A stretch of 33,316 nucleotides of DNA from a virus: positions 1 through 33,316 of IMG/VR virus record IMGVR_UViG_3300032560_000077. The stretch is one strand, 5' to 3'. Position numbers and translations under genes: made by a program. Positions 14,452 to 20,909 of the stretch are shown here, piece by piece (the first letter of the stretch is position 1; each line of letters starts with the position of its first letter). The notes beneath the pieces were generated by a model that had not been told where the DNA came from, ran no database searches, and saw only the letters and a program-made list of their open reading frames with translations.

Positions 14452-14822
14452 ATGACAAATTACGCAACAGTAGACGAACTGCTTGGAAAGACCTTATCTT
14501 CCATAGATGCCGAGATAAGGAATCTCCAGAAATTATATTCACCACCACGGAAGGACATAGGTACAAAATGTATCACGATCAGGATTGCTGTGAAAGTGTT
14601 TATGTGGATGACATTGACGGTGATTTATCCGATCTCATAGGAAGCCCGATTACACTAGCGGAAGAGAGAACGGATAATGATCAAAACCCCGGGCGATGGT
14701 GCGAATCTTTTACTTGGACGTTTTACACGTTCGCAACCGTAAAGGGGTACGTGACAATCAAGTGGTTCGGTTCCAGCAACGGGTACTATTCTGAATCGGT
14801 TACGTTTGCCAAGATAGACTAA
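14452..14822 (+). pseudogene. Phage protein with one-base frameshift
   Basis: The ATG at 14452 gives MTNYATVDELLGKTLSSIDAE; near 14513 the phase changes, and the other frame carries DKESPEIIFTTTEGHRYKMY and a long conserved-looking C-terminus (ESVYVDDIDGDLSDLIGSP; SFTWTFYTFATVKGYVTIKW). One lost G in GAG(G)AT restores a single protein of about 124 residues. It appears to be a beta-rich phage protein containing DQDCCESVY. The TTG-started frame from 14328 is not the native N-terminus. Confidence 0.65.
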
Positions 14823-14823
14823 A

Positions 14824-15072
14824 ATGAAAAGGGAAGAAAAAGTAAAGCGCAAAATTGAAAGGGCAAAGAAGCGTAGGGACAATAGGAACAAAAAGTATAA
14901 AGAGAAAATATCAAAAGTTTCAGAATGCGGTAGTAACGTTCCGTTGTGGGTATTGACCAATGACGGTATGTTCGATTGTTGGCCAGATTCTAGCAGTTCA
15001 ACTGGGTATTTTCAAAAGTGTTCTTACGAAGCCTGGGGAATTTGTGAAGCCCCCTGCAACGGGGATTGTTAA
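14824..15072 (+). CDS. small basic protein with Cys-rich C-terminus
   Basis: An 82-residue protein with two parts: a very basic helix at residues 1-29 (MKREEKVKRKIERAKKRRDN) and a Cys-containing globular tail (SECGSNVPLW...CSYEAWGICEAPCNGDC). The basic arm suggests nucleic-acid binding and the six Cys suggest zinc or disulfides. It begins 1 base after the previous stop and ends 5 bases before a truncated tRNA gene. Confidence 0.55.
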   Translation: MKREEKVKRKIERAKKRRDNRNKKYKEKISKVSECGSNVPLWVLTNDGMFDCWPDSSSSTGYFQKCSYEAWGICEAPCNGDC

Positions 15073-15077
15073 AAAAG

Positions 15078-15135
15078 AGCGGGATAGCTCAATTGGTAGA
15101 GCTCATCATTGGAGGTTCGAATCCTTCTCCTGCCA
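15078..15135 (+). tRNA. Truncated tRNA lacking the anticodon arm
   Basis: Acceptor (15078-15084 with 15128-15134, one mismatch at the first pair), TA at 8-9, D arm GCTC-AATTGGTA-GAGC, and T arm GGAGG-TTCGAAT-CCTTC are all present with discriminator A at 15135. Between the D arm and the T stem only T plus CATCATT remain, so the anticodon arm and variable loop (about 15-20 bases) are missing. It cannot decode. The flanking GAGCTCATCA resembles the 5' side of a Met/Ile-type (CAT anticodon) arm, suggesting an internal deletion. It may be a tRNA relic, an RNase P decoy, or an assembly deletion. Confidence 0.6.
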
Positions 15136-15158
15136 CAAAAGTAAAAAATTAATTTCAA

Positions 15159-15752
15159 ATGACCCAATTACAAAGGAAAGAATTGCTTGAGTACATTTAC
15201 GAGTACGCCGAGAGATACGATTCAAAGTGGTATACCCCAATGAGCGTGCTAAATCCCATTCCCGAACCGGAAGATTTCTTGGACGCATGGGAAAAAAAGT
15301 ACGAGGTCGGGGTAGGAGCTGCTCAACCGCCCGAATTACACGCGACCGCGTACTTGGACAAAGATGATTTTTGGAGGTAGGTCTATTGGAAGTACGTCAT
15401 GGACAGCATGGAACTTTTAAAATCGGGCAAAAAAGAGGACATCAAAGTTAAAAGTAAAGATAGCTTTGTTCTTTCCATGTTGGAGGACGATAAGTTTCTT
15501 GAGACCGTCGGTATGAAGTTTTCAGTGGAACTTTTAAAATCCAGTGAGAGGTGTTCTCTTTACGCCCACGAATCCTACGAATTTGGGGACGGGAATTTTG
15601 ATAAGCACAGGGATTGGCCCTACTGGGTGAACGAGACCAAAGAATTGAACAATCATGAGGTTCACAGTTGGCTGGACAGGTGCGCACCTCACGTGCCGAA
15701 GATCAAAATGACGGTCGAAACAAAGGACTCCGTGATAGTAACTTACGAATAA
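15159..15752 (+). pseudogene. Hypothetical gene interrupted by in-frame TAG
   Basis: An ATG at 15159 and a stop at 15750-15752 bound one frame of 198 codons, broken by TAG at 15378-15380. The junction reads DKDDFWR, stop, VYWKYVMDSMELLK with no phase change, so the two pieces look like one protein. It is acidic and aromatic-rich (HRDWPYWVNETKELN). No domain recognised. An ATG at 15399 could restart translation of the second part. Confidence 0.55.
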
Positions 15753-15765
15753 AAAACATAAAAGT

Positions 15766-16089
15766 ATGAAAAATAAAATTGATTTGAAATTAAGTGCAGC
15801 CGATGAGGCACCCATTGACAAAAATGCGTATCCGTTTGAGAAAACAGAGGAGATTAGTAGCGGTGAAGTCGATACAGGAGATGAATTGATAAACGACGGT
15901 CACCAGCTGGAGGTCATGGACAGAATGAGCATCATTGCTTCTAACTTGAACGATTTTGTCCTTGAACACCCATTAGTGTACGCAAACGAAGAATTGGAAA
16001 TGTTGGTTGAACAGGCACTGGAACTAATTTATCAAGCGTACCAATTGGTGGGAAATCTCAGCGGAACCCTTGTAATTGATGGTGAATGA
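15766..16089 (+). CDS. acidic hypothetical protein
   Basis: A 107-residue protein with a leader AACATAAAAGT before the ATG. The N-terminal 45 residues are acidic and probably disordered, followed by a helical half (MDRMSIIASNLNDFVLEHPL; EELEMLVEQALELIYQAYQLV) suited to oligomerisation. It overlaps the next start (ATGATG). No family recognised. Confidence 0.6.
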   Translation: MKNKIDLKLSAADEAPIDKNAYPFEKTEEISSGEVDTGDELINDGHQLEVMDRMSIIASNLNDFVLEHPLVYANEELEMLVEQALELIYQAYQLVGNLSGTLVIDGE

Positions 16090-16190
16090 TGAAAACAACA
16101 AAAGAAGTTCACCTAATAATAATATTGGTTGTGGTGATATCGGGAATTTTGTACCAATTCTTTTGTAACAGAAAAAACATAAAAAAATGA
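16089..16190 (+). CDS. single-pass membrane peptide
   Basis: A 33-residue peptide: polar start (MKTTKEV), one membrane helix (HLIIILVVVISGILYQFF) and a basic tail (NRKNIKK). It is linked by overlaps on both sides (ATGATG upstream, ATGA downstream). Short one-helix proteins of this kind are frequent in phage accessory operons; the role is unknown. Confidence 0.55.
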   Translation: MKTTKEVHLIIILVVVISGILYQFFCNRKNIKK

Positions 16191-16540
16191 TACACAAAAG
16201 TTCAATAAAGATGATTAAGGAGCATTTGAATGCAATGTGGTGGATCGATGATCAATAGCTTCGCAAAAAAACAGTATTCGATCACATGATAGATTCAGTG
16301 ATTATGGATGCCCTTCGTTCTATGGTAAAAAATGAGGATGCGTTCAAAAGTCTCGGAGAAAACTGCATTAATTTGCGCGCAAAATTGGATCTGGAAATAT
16401 TGGACTCAAACGACCCAAATTTGTTGGAGTTCTACAAATCTTCCATGACAATAGAACAGTTCGAATTGGAACAAGAGATGAGACAGAAACTCAAGGAAGA
16501 GGGCGGCGCAATAGTGACATTAAAAATAACTGCGGATTAA
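16187..16540 (+). pseudogene. Hypothetical gene interrupted by in-frame TAG
   Basis: The ATG at 16187 (ATGA overlap) gives MIHKSSIKMIKEHLNAMWWI and reaches TAG at 16256-16258; the same frame continues through 16540 without a break (LRKKTVFDHMIDSVIMDALR and a helical acidic C-terminus). Restored length is 117 residues. An in-frame ATG at 16286 could restart translation and give 84 residues, so the C-terminal part may still be made. Function unknown. Confidence 0.55.
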
Positions 16541-16558
16541 AAAAGAATCGACTTTACG

Positions 16559-16765
16559 ATGCAGTATAACATTAGCGTAATGGACAGCTCCACGCTGCAG
16601 GGATCCATGAATCTGTACAAGCTGATCTTCCAGTTGGCCAATCTGTCGAGATGGCCAAACGGTGAGTGCCCGCACGGGTCGTACAAGAACTGTGGTACGT
16701 GCGGCAGGTTCAGAAAAATGTTTGCTTACGAAAGGGGCGTGACAAAGAAAAAACCCATAACATGA
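16559..16765 (+). CDS. small Cys/His-rich, probably zinc-binding protein
   Basis: A 68-residue protein. The C-terminal half has CPHGSYKNCGTCGRF (CxH...CxxC) followed by a basic tail, consistent with a small treble-clef or ribbon. The N-terminal half is helical (LYKLIFQLANLSRW). The stop shares ATGA with the next gene. Function unknown. Confidence 0.6.
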   Translation: MQYNISVMDSSTLQGSMNLYKLIFQLANLSRWPNGECPHGSYKNCGTCGRFRKMFAYERGVTKKKPIT

Positions 16766-16995
16766 AAAAGCAATACGACGACAAAGAGGAAATTTTGATG
16801 GGAATTCACTTTGACAGAAGAGACACAAAGGTAGTCGTGACGTCAATGAACGTAAGTGTGCTAGAAAACACTGTTACGATCACAGCGGAAACAAAAATGG
16901 GAACAGATAGAGCTGTCACTAGCCTTCAAGGCGCAATCGAATTAGGTTTGATAAATTTGAAGGCCATAAAAAAATTGTTCAGTTATGAAAAATAA
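16762..16995 (+). CDS. hypothetical protein
   Basis: A 77-residue protein starting at the ATGA overlap (16762), MKKQYDDKEEILMGIHFD, then two Val/Thr-rich strands (KVVVTSMNVSVLENTVTITA) and a helical end. I prefer this start to any upstream one because of the overlap with the zinc-binding gene. It overlaps the next gene by 11 bases. Confidence 0.6.
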   Translation: MKKQYDDKEEILMGIHFDRRDTKVVVTSMNVSVLENTVTITAETKMGTDRAVTSLQGAIELGLINLKAIKKLFSYEK

Positions 16996-17254
16996 AATTT
17001 ATCGAATAATTCTAAAAGAGAACTTCGACGCGTACGGAAGGGTGACAAAGTCCTACTACACAATCAAGGAATCTGTAAAACTTTTCGGACTCACTTCTTG
17101 GGCTACAATGACCGAATATTTGTACGACACTTCTAAACCCCTAGTATTTAACACATTGCAGGAAGCGGAGAGGTTCGTAGAAGACCTAAAAAACGAAAAG
17201 ATAACGGTCAGACAGGGCTCCAAGTACACAATTGTAAAAGAAATAATCGCATGA
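16985..17254 (+). CDS. hypothetical protein, possible family of operon paralogues
   Basis: An 89-residue protein with the order strand - Tyr-rich segment - helix around KPLVFNTLQEAERFVEDLK - strand. The pattern 'Y.I...  then A..A helix' recurs in proteins at 17501, 18252, 18646 and 19006, though here without a membrane anchor. It overlaps its neighbours (11 bases upstream, ATGA downstream). Function unknown. Confidence 0.6.
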   Translation: MKNKIYRIILKENFDAYGRVTKSYYTIKESVKLFGLTSWATMTEYLYDTSKPLVFNTLQEAERFVEDLKNEKITVRQGSKYTIVKEIIA

Positions 17255-17478
17255 TAATGTACGAATACTACACAGAAAATAACAGAAATCTTCCCATGGA
17301 GGAGTCAGAATTAAATTCCCTTGGCAGAAAGGGGTGGGAATTGGTCACGCACTCAGTGGAACCCGATCCCCTTGCGTACACACTACACCACTACGTGTTC
17401 AAGAGGGTGAGAAGGGTGCAAACTTCGATGGACAGAATCTCAGTGTCCGAAACCGGGGATTTTAAAACGGCATGGTAA
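17251..17478 (+). CDS. DUF4177-like small protein
   Basis: A 75-residue protein (ATG at 17251, ATG at 17257 also possible). It carries the LNSLGRKGWELVTHS...HHYVFKR pattern, in which the G-W-E-L-V strand and a terminal hydrophobic strand ending in FKR are typical of DUF4177-type small domains found widely in bacteria and phages. Function of the domain is not established. The C-terminal extension is polar. Confidence 0.6.
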   Translation: MIMYEYYTENNRNLPMEESELNSLGRKGWELVTHSVEPDPLAYTLHHYVFKRVRRVQTSMDRISVSETGDFKTAW

Positions 17479-17500
17479 CATTTCAATAAAAATAAAATTT

Positions 17501-17875
17501 ATGTTAGAAGTAAAATTAATTTTTGGAACTTTATTTGCTTTGATCTTCATCGGAGCCATGTTATTCATGATGTGGGACGTGGATATCTTTGTTTCGGTTG
17601 GGCCCAACCTGAGAATTGTGAGAGTTGAATTGCCCAAGGACTACGAGAGTCAATTGGAAATGTATGCATACCAAATACAAAAAAGAAATTTGATCACCAA
17701 AAAATGGAAACCAGTCAAATCGAATTTGGACGGAAAGATAGTGTCTGATTCAATCAACCCGTATTACCAGTCTTACCAAGACGCGAAGAATCACTTTGAC
17801 AGAATAGTCTTCGCATCAACAAAGAAAAACACCAAAAATGTAAACGTTAAGGTTCTTTTGCAAGACACAATTTAA
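17501..17875 (+). CDS. membrane-anchored protein of the operon family
   Basis: A 124-residue protein: one N-terminal membrane helix (about 5-26, LIFGTLFALIFIGAMLFMMW), then a soluble domain with YAYQIQKRNLITKKWKPV...YYQSYQDAKNHFDR. The 'Tyr-x-Ile-Gln strand, Trp strand, then helix with Ala/Lys repeats' layout matches the proteins at 18252, 18646 and 19006. The leader AATAAAATTT precedes the ATG. Function unknown. Confidence 0.6.
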   Translation: MLEVKLIFGTLFALIFIGAMLFMMWDVDIFVSVGPNLRIVRVELPKDYESQLEMYAYQIQKRNLITKKWKPVKSNLDGKIVSDSINPYYQSYQDAKNHFDRIVFASTKKNTKNVNVKVLLQDTI

Positions 17876-17885
17876 AATAAAATTT

Positions 17886-18122
17886 ATGAAAAAGATAATT
17901 TCGTTTCTTATAAGGTTAATCGTGGTCTTTGGGCTATTTTCTTTACCAGCTGTTGTGGGATCGTGGTTGATAGTCCCCAAAATTACCGGATTCTCCGCTT
18001 ATGTTTTCATGTGGATAGTGGGTTTTTGTGCTATACTTGGAGGATTTGCCGCTATCATATTATTTTTGATTATATGCGCGTTTCTGTTCTCTGATGAAGA
18101 TTTATTCGATTTTGTATTTTAA
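17886..18122 (+). CDS. small two-helix membrane protein
   Basis: A 78-residue, strongly hydrophobic protein with helices at about 5-30 and 37-69 (FMWIVGFCAILGGFAAIILF) and an acidic end (DEDLFDFVF). It begins after the recurrent leader AAATAAAATTTATG. Holin-like size and shape, but no specific family. Confidence 0.6.
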   Translation: MKKIISFLIRLIVVFGLFSLPAVVGSWLIVPKITGFSAYVFMWIVGFCAILGGFAAIILFLIICAFLFSDEDLFDFVF

Positions 18123-18132
18123 AATGTAACCC

Positions 18133-18255
18133 ATGTTCACGAGACACCAATCGTTTATTTTGATAGGGTTGATATTCGTTGGCTACGGATTGTTACTTGC
18201 GTTTGGCCTTTTGTTGAACGTTTACAATAATTACAGATTTAAACCAAAAAAATGA
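18133..18255 (+). CDS. single-pass membrane peptide
   Basis: A 40-residue peptide: MFTRHQ, then a membrane helix (SFILIGLIFVGYGLLLAFGL) and a basic tail (YNNYRFKPKK). It overlaps the next start by ATGA. No family. Confidence 0.55.
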   Translation: MFTRHQSFILIGLIFVGYGLLLAFGLLLNVYNNYRFKPKK

Positions 18256-18731
18256 ATTATAATTACAATGAAATGTCGTTTGCCTAATTTATTGGTTGGA
18301 CAGTTAGTTTGATCATAGTTGGAGTTGCAATGGTATTGGCCACCTCTGAAAAACCAAAAAAGAAGCAAAAACTGTTCAGGATACTTAAGGTGAACAGACC
18401 AACAACACCGGAGTACTACCTAATTCAAAGGAAAAGGTGGTACGGTTGGACCACAGTGAATTGTTGGCACAATGGCTGGCACCTTCCAGAGGGGAATTAT
18501 ACCAGGTACAAAGAGAGGTTTTGGTACAGCCGATACAGCCTGGACACGGCGATGAAAGTCCTTGAAGAGCAGACGCAAAAAGCGGAGAATCGACCAAAAA
18601 AACTGTGGTGTACACAACTTCAATGTAAACAGAAACATAACTTATATGGACGTAGTTTATTTTATGATGATTGGATTACTGGTGCTGATATTCTGTTGGT
18701 TCGGAATGTTGTGGTTGGAGGACAACATTGA
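18252..18731 (+). pseudogene. Membrane-anchored family member with in-frame TAA
   Basis: The ATG at 18252 (ATGA overlap) gives MNYNYNEMSFA, TAA at 18285-18287, then FIGWTVSLIIVGVAMVLATS in the same phase, a membrane helix, and a soluble domain (YYLIQRKRWYGWTTVNCW; RYSLDTAMKVLEEQTQKAE). Near the A7 run at about 18597-18603 the frame runs on into the next gene, whereas a neighbouring phase gives KKTVVYTTSM and a stop, like the basic tails of its paralogues. So it probably has two lesions, and the native end is near 18630. A restart without the first lesion would lack the N-terminus. Confidence 0.5.
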
Positions 18732-18993
18732 TTCTACGCTGCCCCGCGTGATCAGCAGAACGGTAAAGAACCGCTTCAAAAAAAGATTGAGGATAGTGGA
18801 AATAACAGAAAGCGGAAAAAATTTCCCGCTGTATTCGGTTCAAGAGAGCTTTCTATTTTTTTGGTGGGTGTCCTCCGGTTATCTATATTATGATCGCAAG
18901 GGCGCAGAATACGCATTGGAAATAGACATCAAGAGGCTCAGAAAATCAAAGAGAAAGAAAACAAAAGTGGTCGTCAGGGAAGAAGTAATTTAA
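18646..18993 (+). CDS. membrane-anchored protein, paralogue of 19006
   Basis: A 115-residue protein from the ATG at 18646 (MDVVYFMMIGLLVLIFCWFG is the membrane helix), then RLRIVEITESGKNFPLYSVQ, a Trp-rich strand, AEYALEIDIKRLRKSKRKK and a short tail ending VVVREEVI. It aligns by eye with the protein at 19006 (RYRIQEITQDG; AEYALEKVLQKERKRR; LKEEIV). Clear tandem duplication followed by divergence. Confidence 0.65.
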   Translation: MDVVYFMMIGLLVLIFCWFGMLWLEDNIDSTLPRVISRTVKNRFKKRLRIVEITESGKNFPLYSVQESFLFFWWVSSGYLYYDRKGAEYALEIDIKRLRKSKRKKTKVVVREEVI

Positions 18994-19005
18994 AAATTTA
19001 AATTC

Positions 19006-19341
19006 ATGAACAGCATACTAATAGCAGCAGTGTACGTAACGACCACTTTACTGGTTACTCTGTTTGTGGGGTTAACCGCATCGGACCCCAAATTTCCTGC
19101 TGGCGCGTGGAGGGCGATCAAGGACAGGTTCAAGGAAAGGTACCGGATACAGGAGATAACCCAAGACGGATTCACAAGGTACGAAGTGCAGAGCAAGAAC
19201 CCATTTTTTGGAGATTCCCACGCCCTTTACAGTTACCTCCAGTACCAGGAAGCCGAGTACGCACTAGAAAAAGTGCTGCAAAAGGAAAGGAAGAGAAGAC
19301 AGAAGAAAACATCCAGAACCTTAAAAGAGGAAATAGTGTAA
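19006..19341 (+). CDS. membrane-anchored protein, paralogue of 18646
   Basis: A 111-residue protein: N-terminal membrane helix (SILIAAVYVTTTLLVTLFVG), then RYRIQEITQDGFTRYEVQSK and AEYALEKVLQKERKRRQKK, ending EEIV. Same architecture as the upstream gene. The basic C-terminal tail would be cytoplasmic with the soluble domain on the same side. Codons are richer in G/C than in the 17-18 kb genes. Confidence 0.65.
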   Translation: MNSILIAAVYVTTTLLVTLFVGLTASDPKFPAGAWRAIKDRFKERYRIQEITQDGFTRYEVQSKNPFFGDSHALYSYLQYQEAEYALEKVLQKERKRRQKKTSRTLKEEIV

Positions 19342-19366
19342 ATTTTTAAACAAAACAGTGTTTATT

Positions 19367-19705
19367 ATGCTTGTATACATCGCATCGATAGCAAAAAAAC
19401 TTAGGGACCTCGCAACCACCGTGGGAACGGAGGGAAAGGTGCACGACAGGGAAACGATAGCCAACGACCTTGAGAACTTGGCCACCTCCATCGAGGAAAA
19501 CCCAAAAGACATACAAACGTTGGACGAAGCAAGAAACGAACTGCAGGCCATCAGCCTGGAATTCCCAACCGAAGACGAAGAACACTCAATCATTTTGGAA
19601 ATCATGGACTACATCCTAGATGAACAGTACTGGATAGGATCAGCAAGGGCGGACGAGGAACTGTACGCTGATTGGGAATGGGTGGATTCAAGTTGGCCAG
19701 AATAA
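19367..19705 (+). CDS. acidic hypothetical protein
   Basis: A 112-residue acidic protein from the ATG at 19367 (GTG at 19358 would add three residues). Helices dominate (IAKKLRDLATTVG; RETIANDLENLATSIEE; LDEARNELQAISLEF) and the C-terminus is Asp/Glu/Trp-rich (ADWEWVDSSWPE). Acidic, helical, soluble small proteins of this type can be DNA mimics or antirepressors, but this is speculation. Confidence 0.6.
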   Translation: MLVYIASIAKKLRDLATTVGTEGKVHDRETIANDLENLATSIEENPKDIQTLDEARNELQAISLEFPTEDEEHSIILEIMDYILDEQYWIGSARADEELYADWEWVDSSWPE

Positions 19706-19720
19706 ATTTAAATTGAGACC

Positions 19721-20074
19721 ATGACACGAGAACAGAAAAATTAAAGGAGATAATCTCTGCAATTGGAATTAGCGGCAAAGGAAATAGCGGAGACCTTGAG
19801 TGAAGTTACAAACTGTGCTTTACATACTAGAAAACGGTCATTTCCGAAACAAAGATACTGGCACAGATGTTGGGAAATTTCTGAACGAATACACAAGAAC
19901 CAAGGGAGGACACTGCCAGAAGAATCAAAAAAGCTATTGGAGGAACTCATAGACGATACAATACACAAACTAATGGAGGGAATCCCAATAGACCCAAGGA
20001 TCTTACCTCGCAAGGTTATCGTAAAAATGGAAGAAAAAAGACAAAGGGAGGAGAAAATAAGGGAAGCCACGTAG
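19721..20074 (+). pseudogene. Frameshifted small gene
   Basis: The ATG at 19721 hits TAA at 19742 after seven codons; inserting one A in the A5 run at 19736-19740 gives MTREQKKLKEIISAIGISGK, which soon stops (19799). A third phase from about 19763 is open to 20074 and looks helical and charged (LPEESKKLLEELIDDTIHKL; KMEEKRQREEKIREA). More than one lesion must have occurred, or two short genes overlap. I cannot reconstruct a single product. Confidence 0.4.
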
Positions 20075-20448
20075 AGAACGGTTCTTTCATGCCCATTGAC
20101 AGGTTCTGCGAAAGCTGGTGGTCAAAAACGAAGAATTTTCAAAGTTGAACCTGGTCAAGAAATTGCAGTGTACAGAACAAACCGCGCGGGAAGTGAGAAG
20201 AACAAGATAGGGATGGGCTTTTTACTGAATACGGTGAAATAACACAACACCAAAAAGAAATAAAGTTGTAGATTCCCACCCAAGACGAAGGGAGGAACCA
20301 AAATTCTTAAGTCACCCAAGGAGGGAAACACCCACAGAAAGCACCAAAAATCAGCCGCCAGAACATCTTCCCGTACCCTAAGCAACCATAACCAATCGCA
20401 GTACAGCGCCCAGCAGCGCGGGTGCAAACACTTGAAAGGACACTAGTT
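20075..20448. other. Degenerate region without an intact gene
   Basis: About 370 bases with only broken frames. An ATG at 20089 gives MPIDRFCESWWSKTKNFQS then stops at 20146; another phase then reads VEPGQEIAVYRTNRAGSEKN to a stop near 20241. After 20250 the DNA is A/C-rich with scattered stops in all plus frames. It looks like the remains of one or two genes. No clear hairpin or terminator was found. Confidence 0.5.
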
Positions 20449-20555
20449 TGGTAACCAACGCTTTGCAACTGATCGGTTCCCAATGAAGAATTTTTAAAAA
20501 AGGCCAAAATAAATTTTTTTATTCGAAAAAAGCGTCGTATATTTACCCTGTATCA
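20449..20555 (+). promoter_or_regulatory. Repeated promoter module, copy D
   Basis: The fullest copy: TTTGGTAACCAACGCTTTGC (as at about 2191 and, with changes, at about 22755), CAACTGATCGGTTCCCAATG, AAGAATTTTTAAAAAAGGCC, AAAATAAATTTTTTTATTCG, then AAAAAAGCGTCGTATATTTA and CCCTGTATCAA. It contains TTGGTAACCAA, a near-perfect inverted repeat suited to a dimeric regulator. It precedes the gene at 20572. Confidence 0.8.
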
Positions 20556-20571
20556 AACAAAAATAGTCAAC

Positions 20572-20784
20572 ATGAGGGTAACAAACTACAACGAGCTTTT
20601 ATGGTCGACCCCGGCCACAGAGAAAACGGTCTACAACTCCTTCGCCGCCAGTAAGTTAAAAGAGCCCAAGAGCGGTTCCGTGGCCATCGAGGTAACGCTC
20701 GCCGACGGGAGCAAAATCATAGAGAGGTACAAAAACATGGCCCAGATGACAAGGGTGCGCAATTCAAGGCTAAAGATCGCTTGA
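20572..20784 (+). CDS. small hypothetical protein behind promoter D
   Basis: A 70-residue protein with a strand-rich middle (GSVAIEVTLADGSKIIERYK) and a basic end. Codons are G/C-rich compared with the genes at 14-18 kb. First and only gene directly behind promoter copy D before a structured intergenic segment. No family recognised. Confidence 0.6.
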   Translation: MRVTNYNELLWSTPATEKTVYNSFAASKLKEPKSGSVAIEVTLADGSKIIERYKNMAQMTRVRNSRLKIA

Positions 20785-20909
20785 TCGCGATTTTGTTTAG
20801 CTAGCGCGGGAAATATTTTGTAATTGTTTGCCGACTGGCCCTGACTCAGTCGCGAATGTTCGCAGTCGATACAGGGGGTCCACGTGGGTTCATCTAATAA
20901 AAAGTTTTT
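20785..20909 (+). ncRNA. Structured intergenic segment, candidate leader RNA
   Basis: CCCTG (20839-20843) can pair with CAGGG (20872-20876), enclosing a GCGA-ATGT-TCGC hairpin (20852-20863); GACTG at 20833-20837 can alternatively pair with CAGTC at 20847-20851 or 20863-20867. GCTAGC at 20800-20805 recurs at 24430, 24463 and 24495. It ends in an AAAAAGTTTTTATG start context for the gene at 20910. It may be a regulatory leader with alternative folds. Confidence 0.4.

Noticed and set aside
18562-18645. Earlier start for the 18646 membrane protein
   Set aside because: The upstream 28 codons are the basic tail of the previous gene read in another phase; the ATG at 18646 directly begins the membrane helix as in its paralogue.
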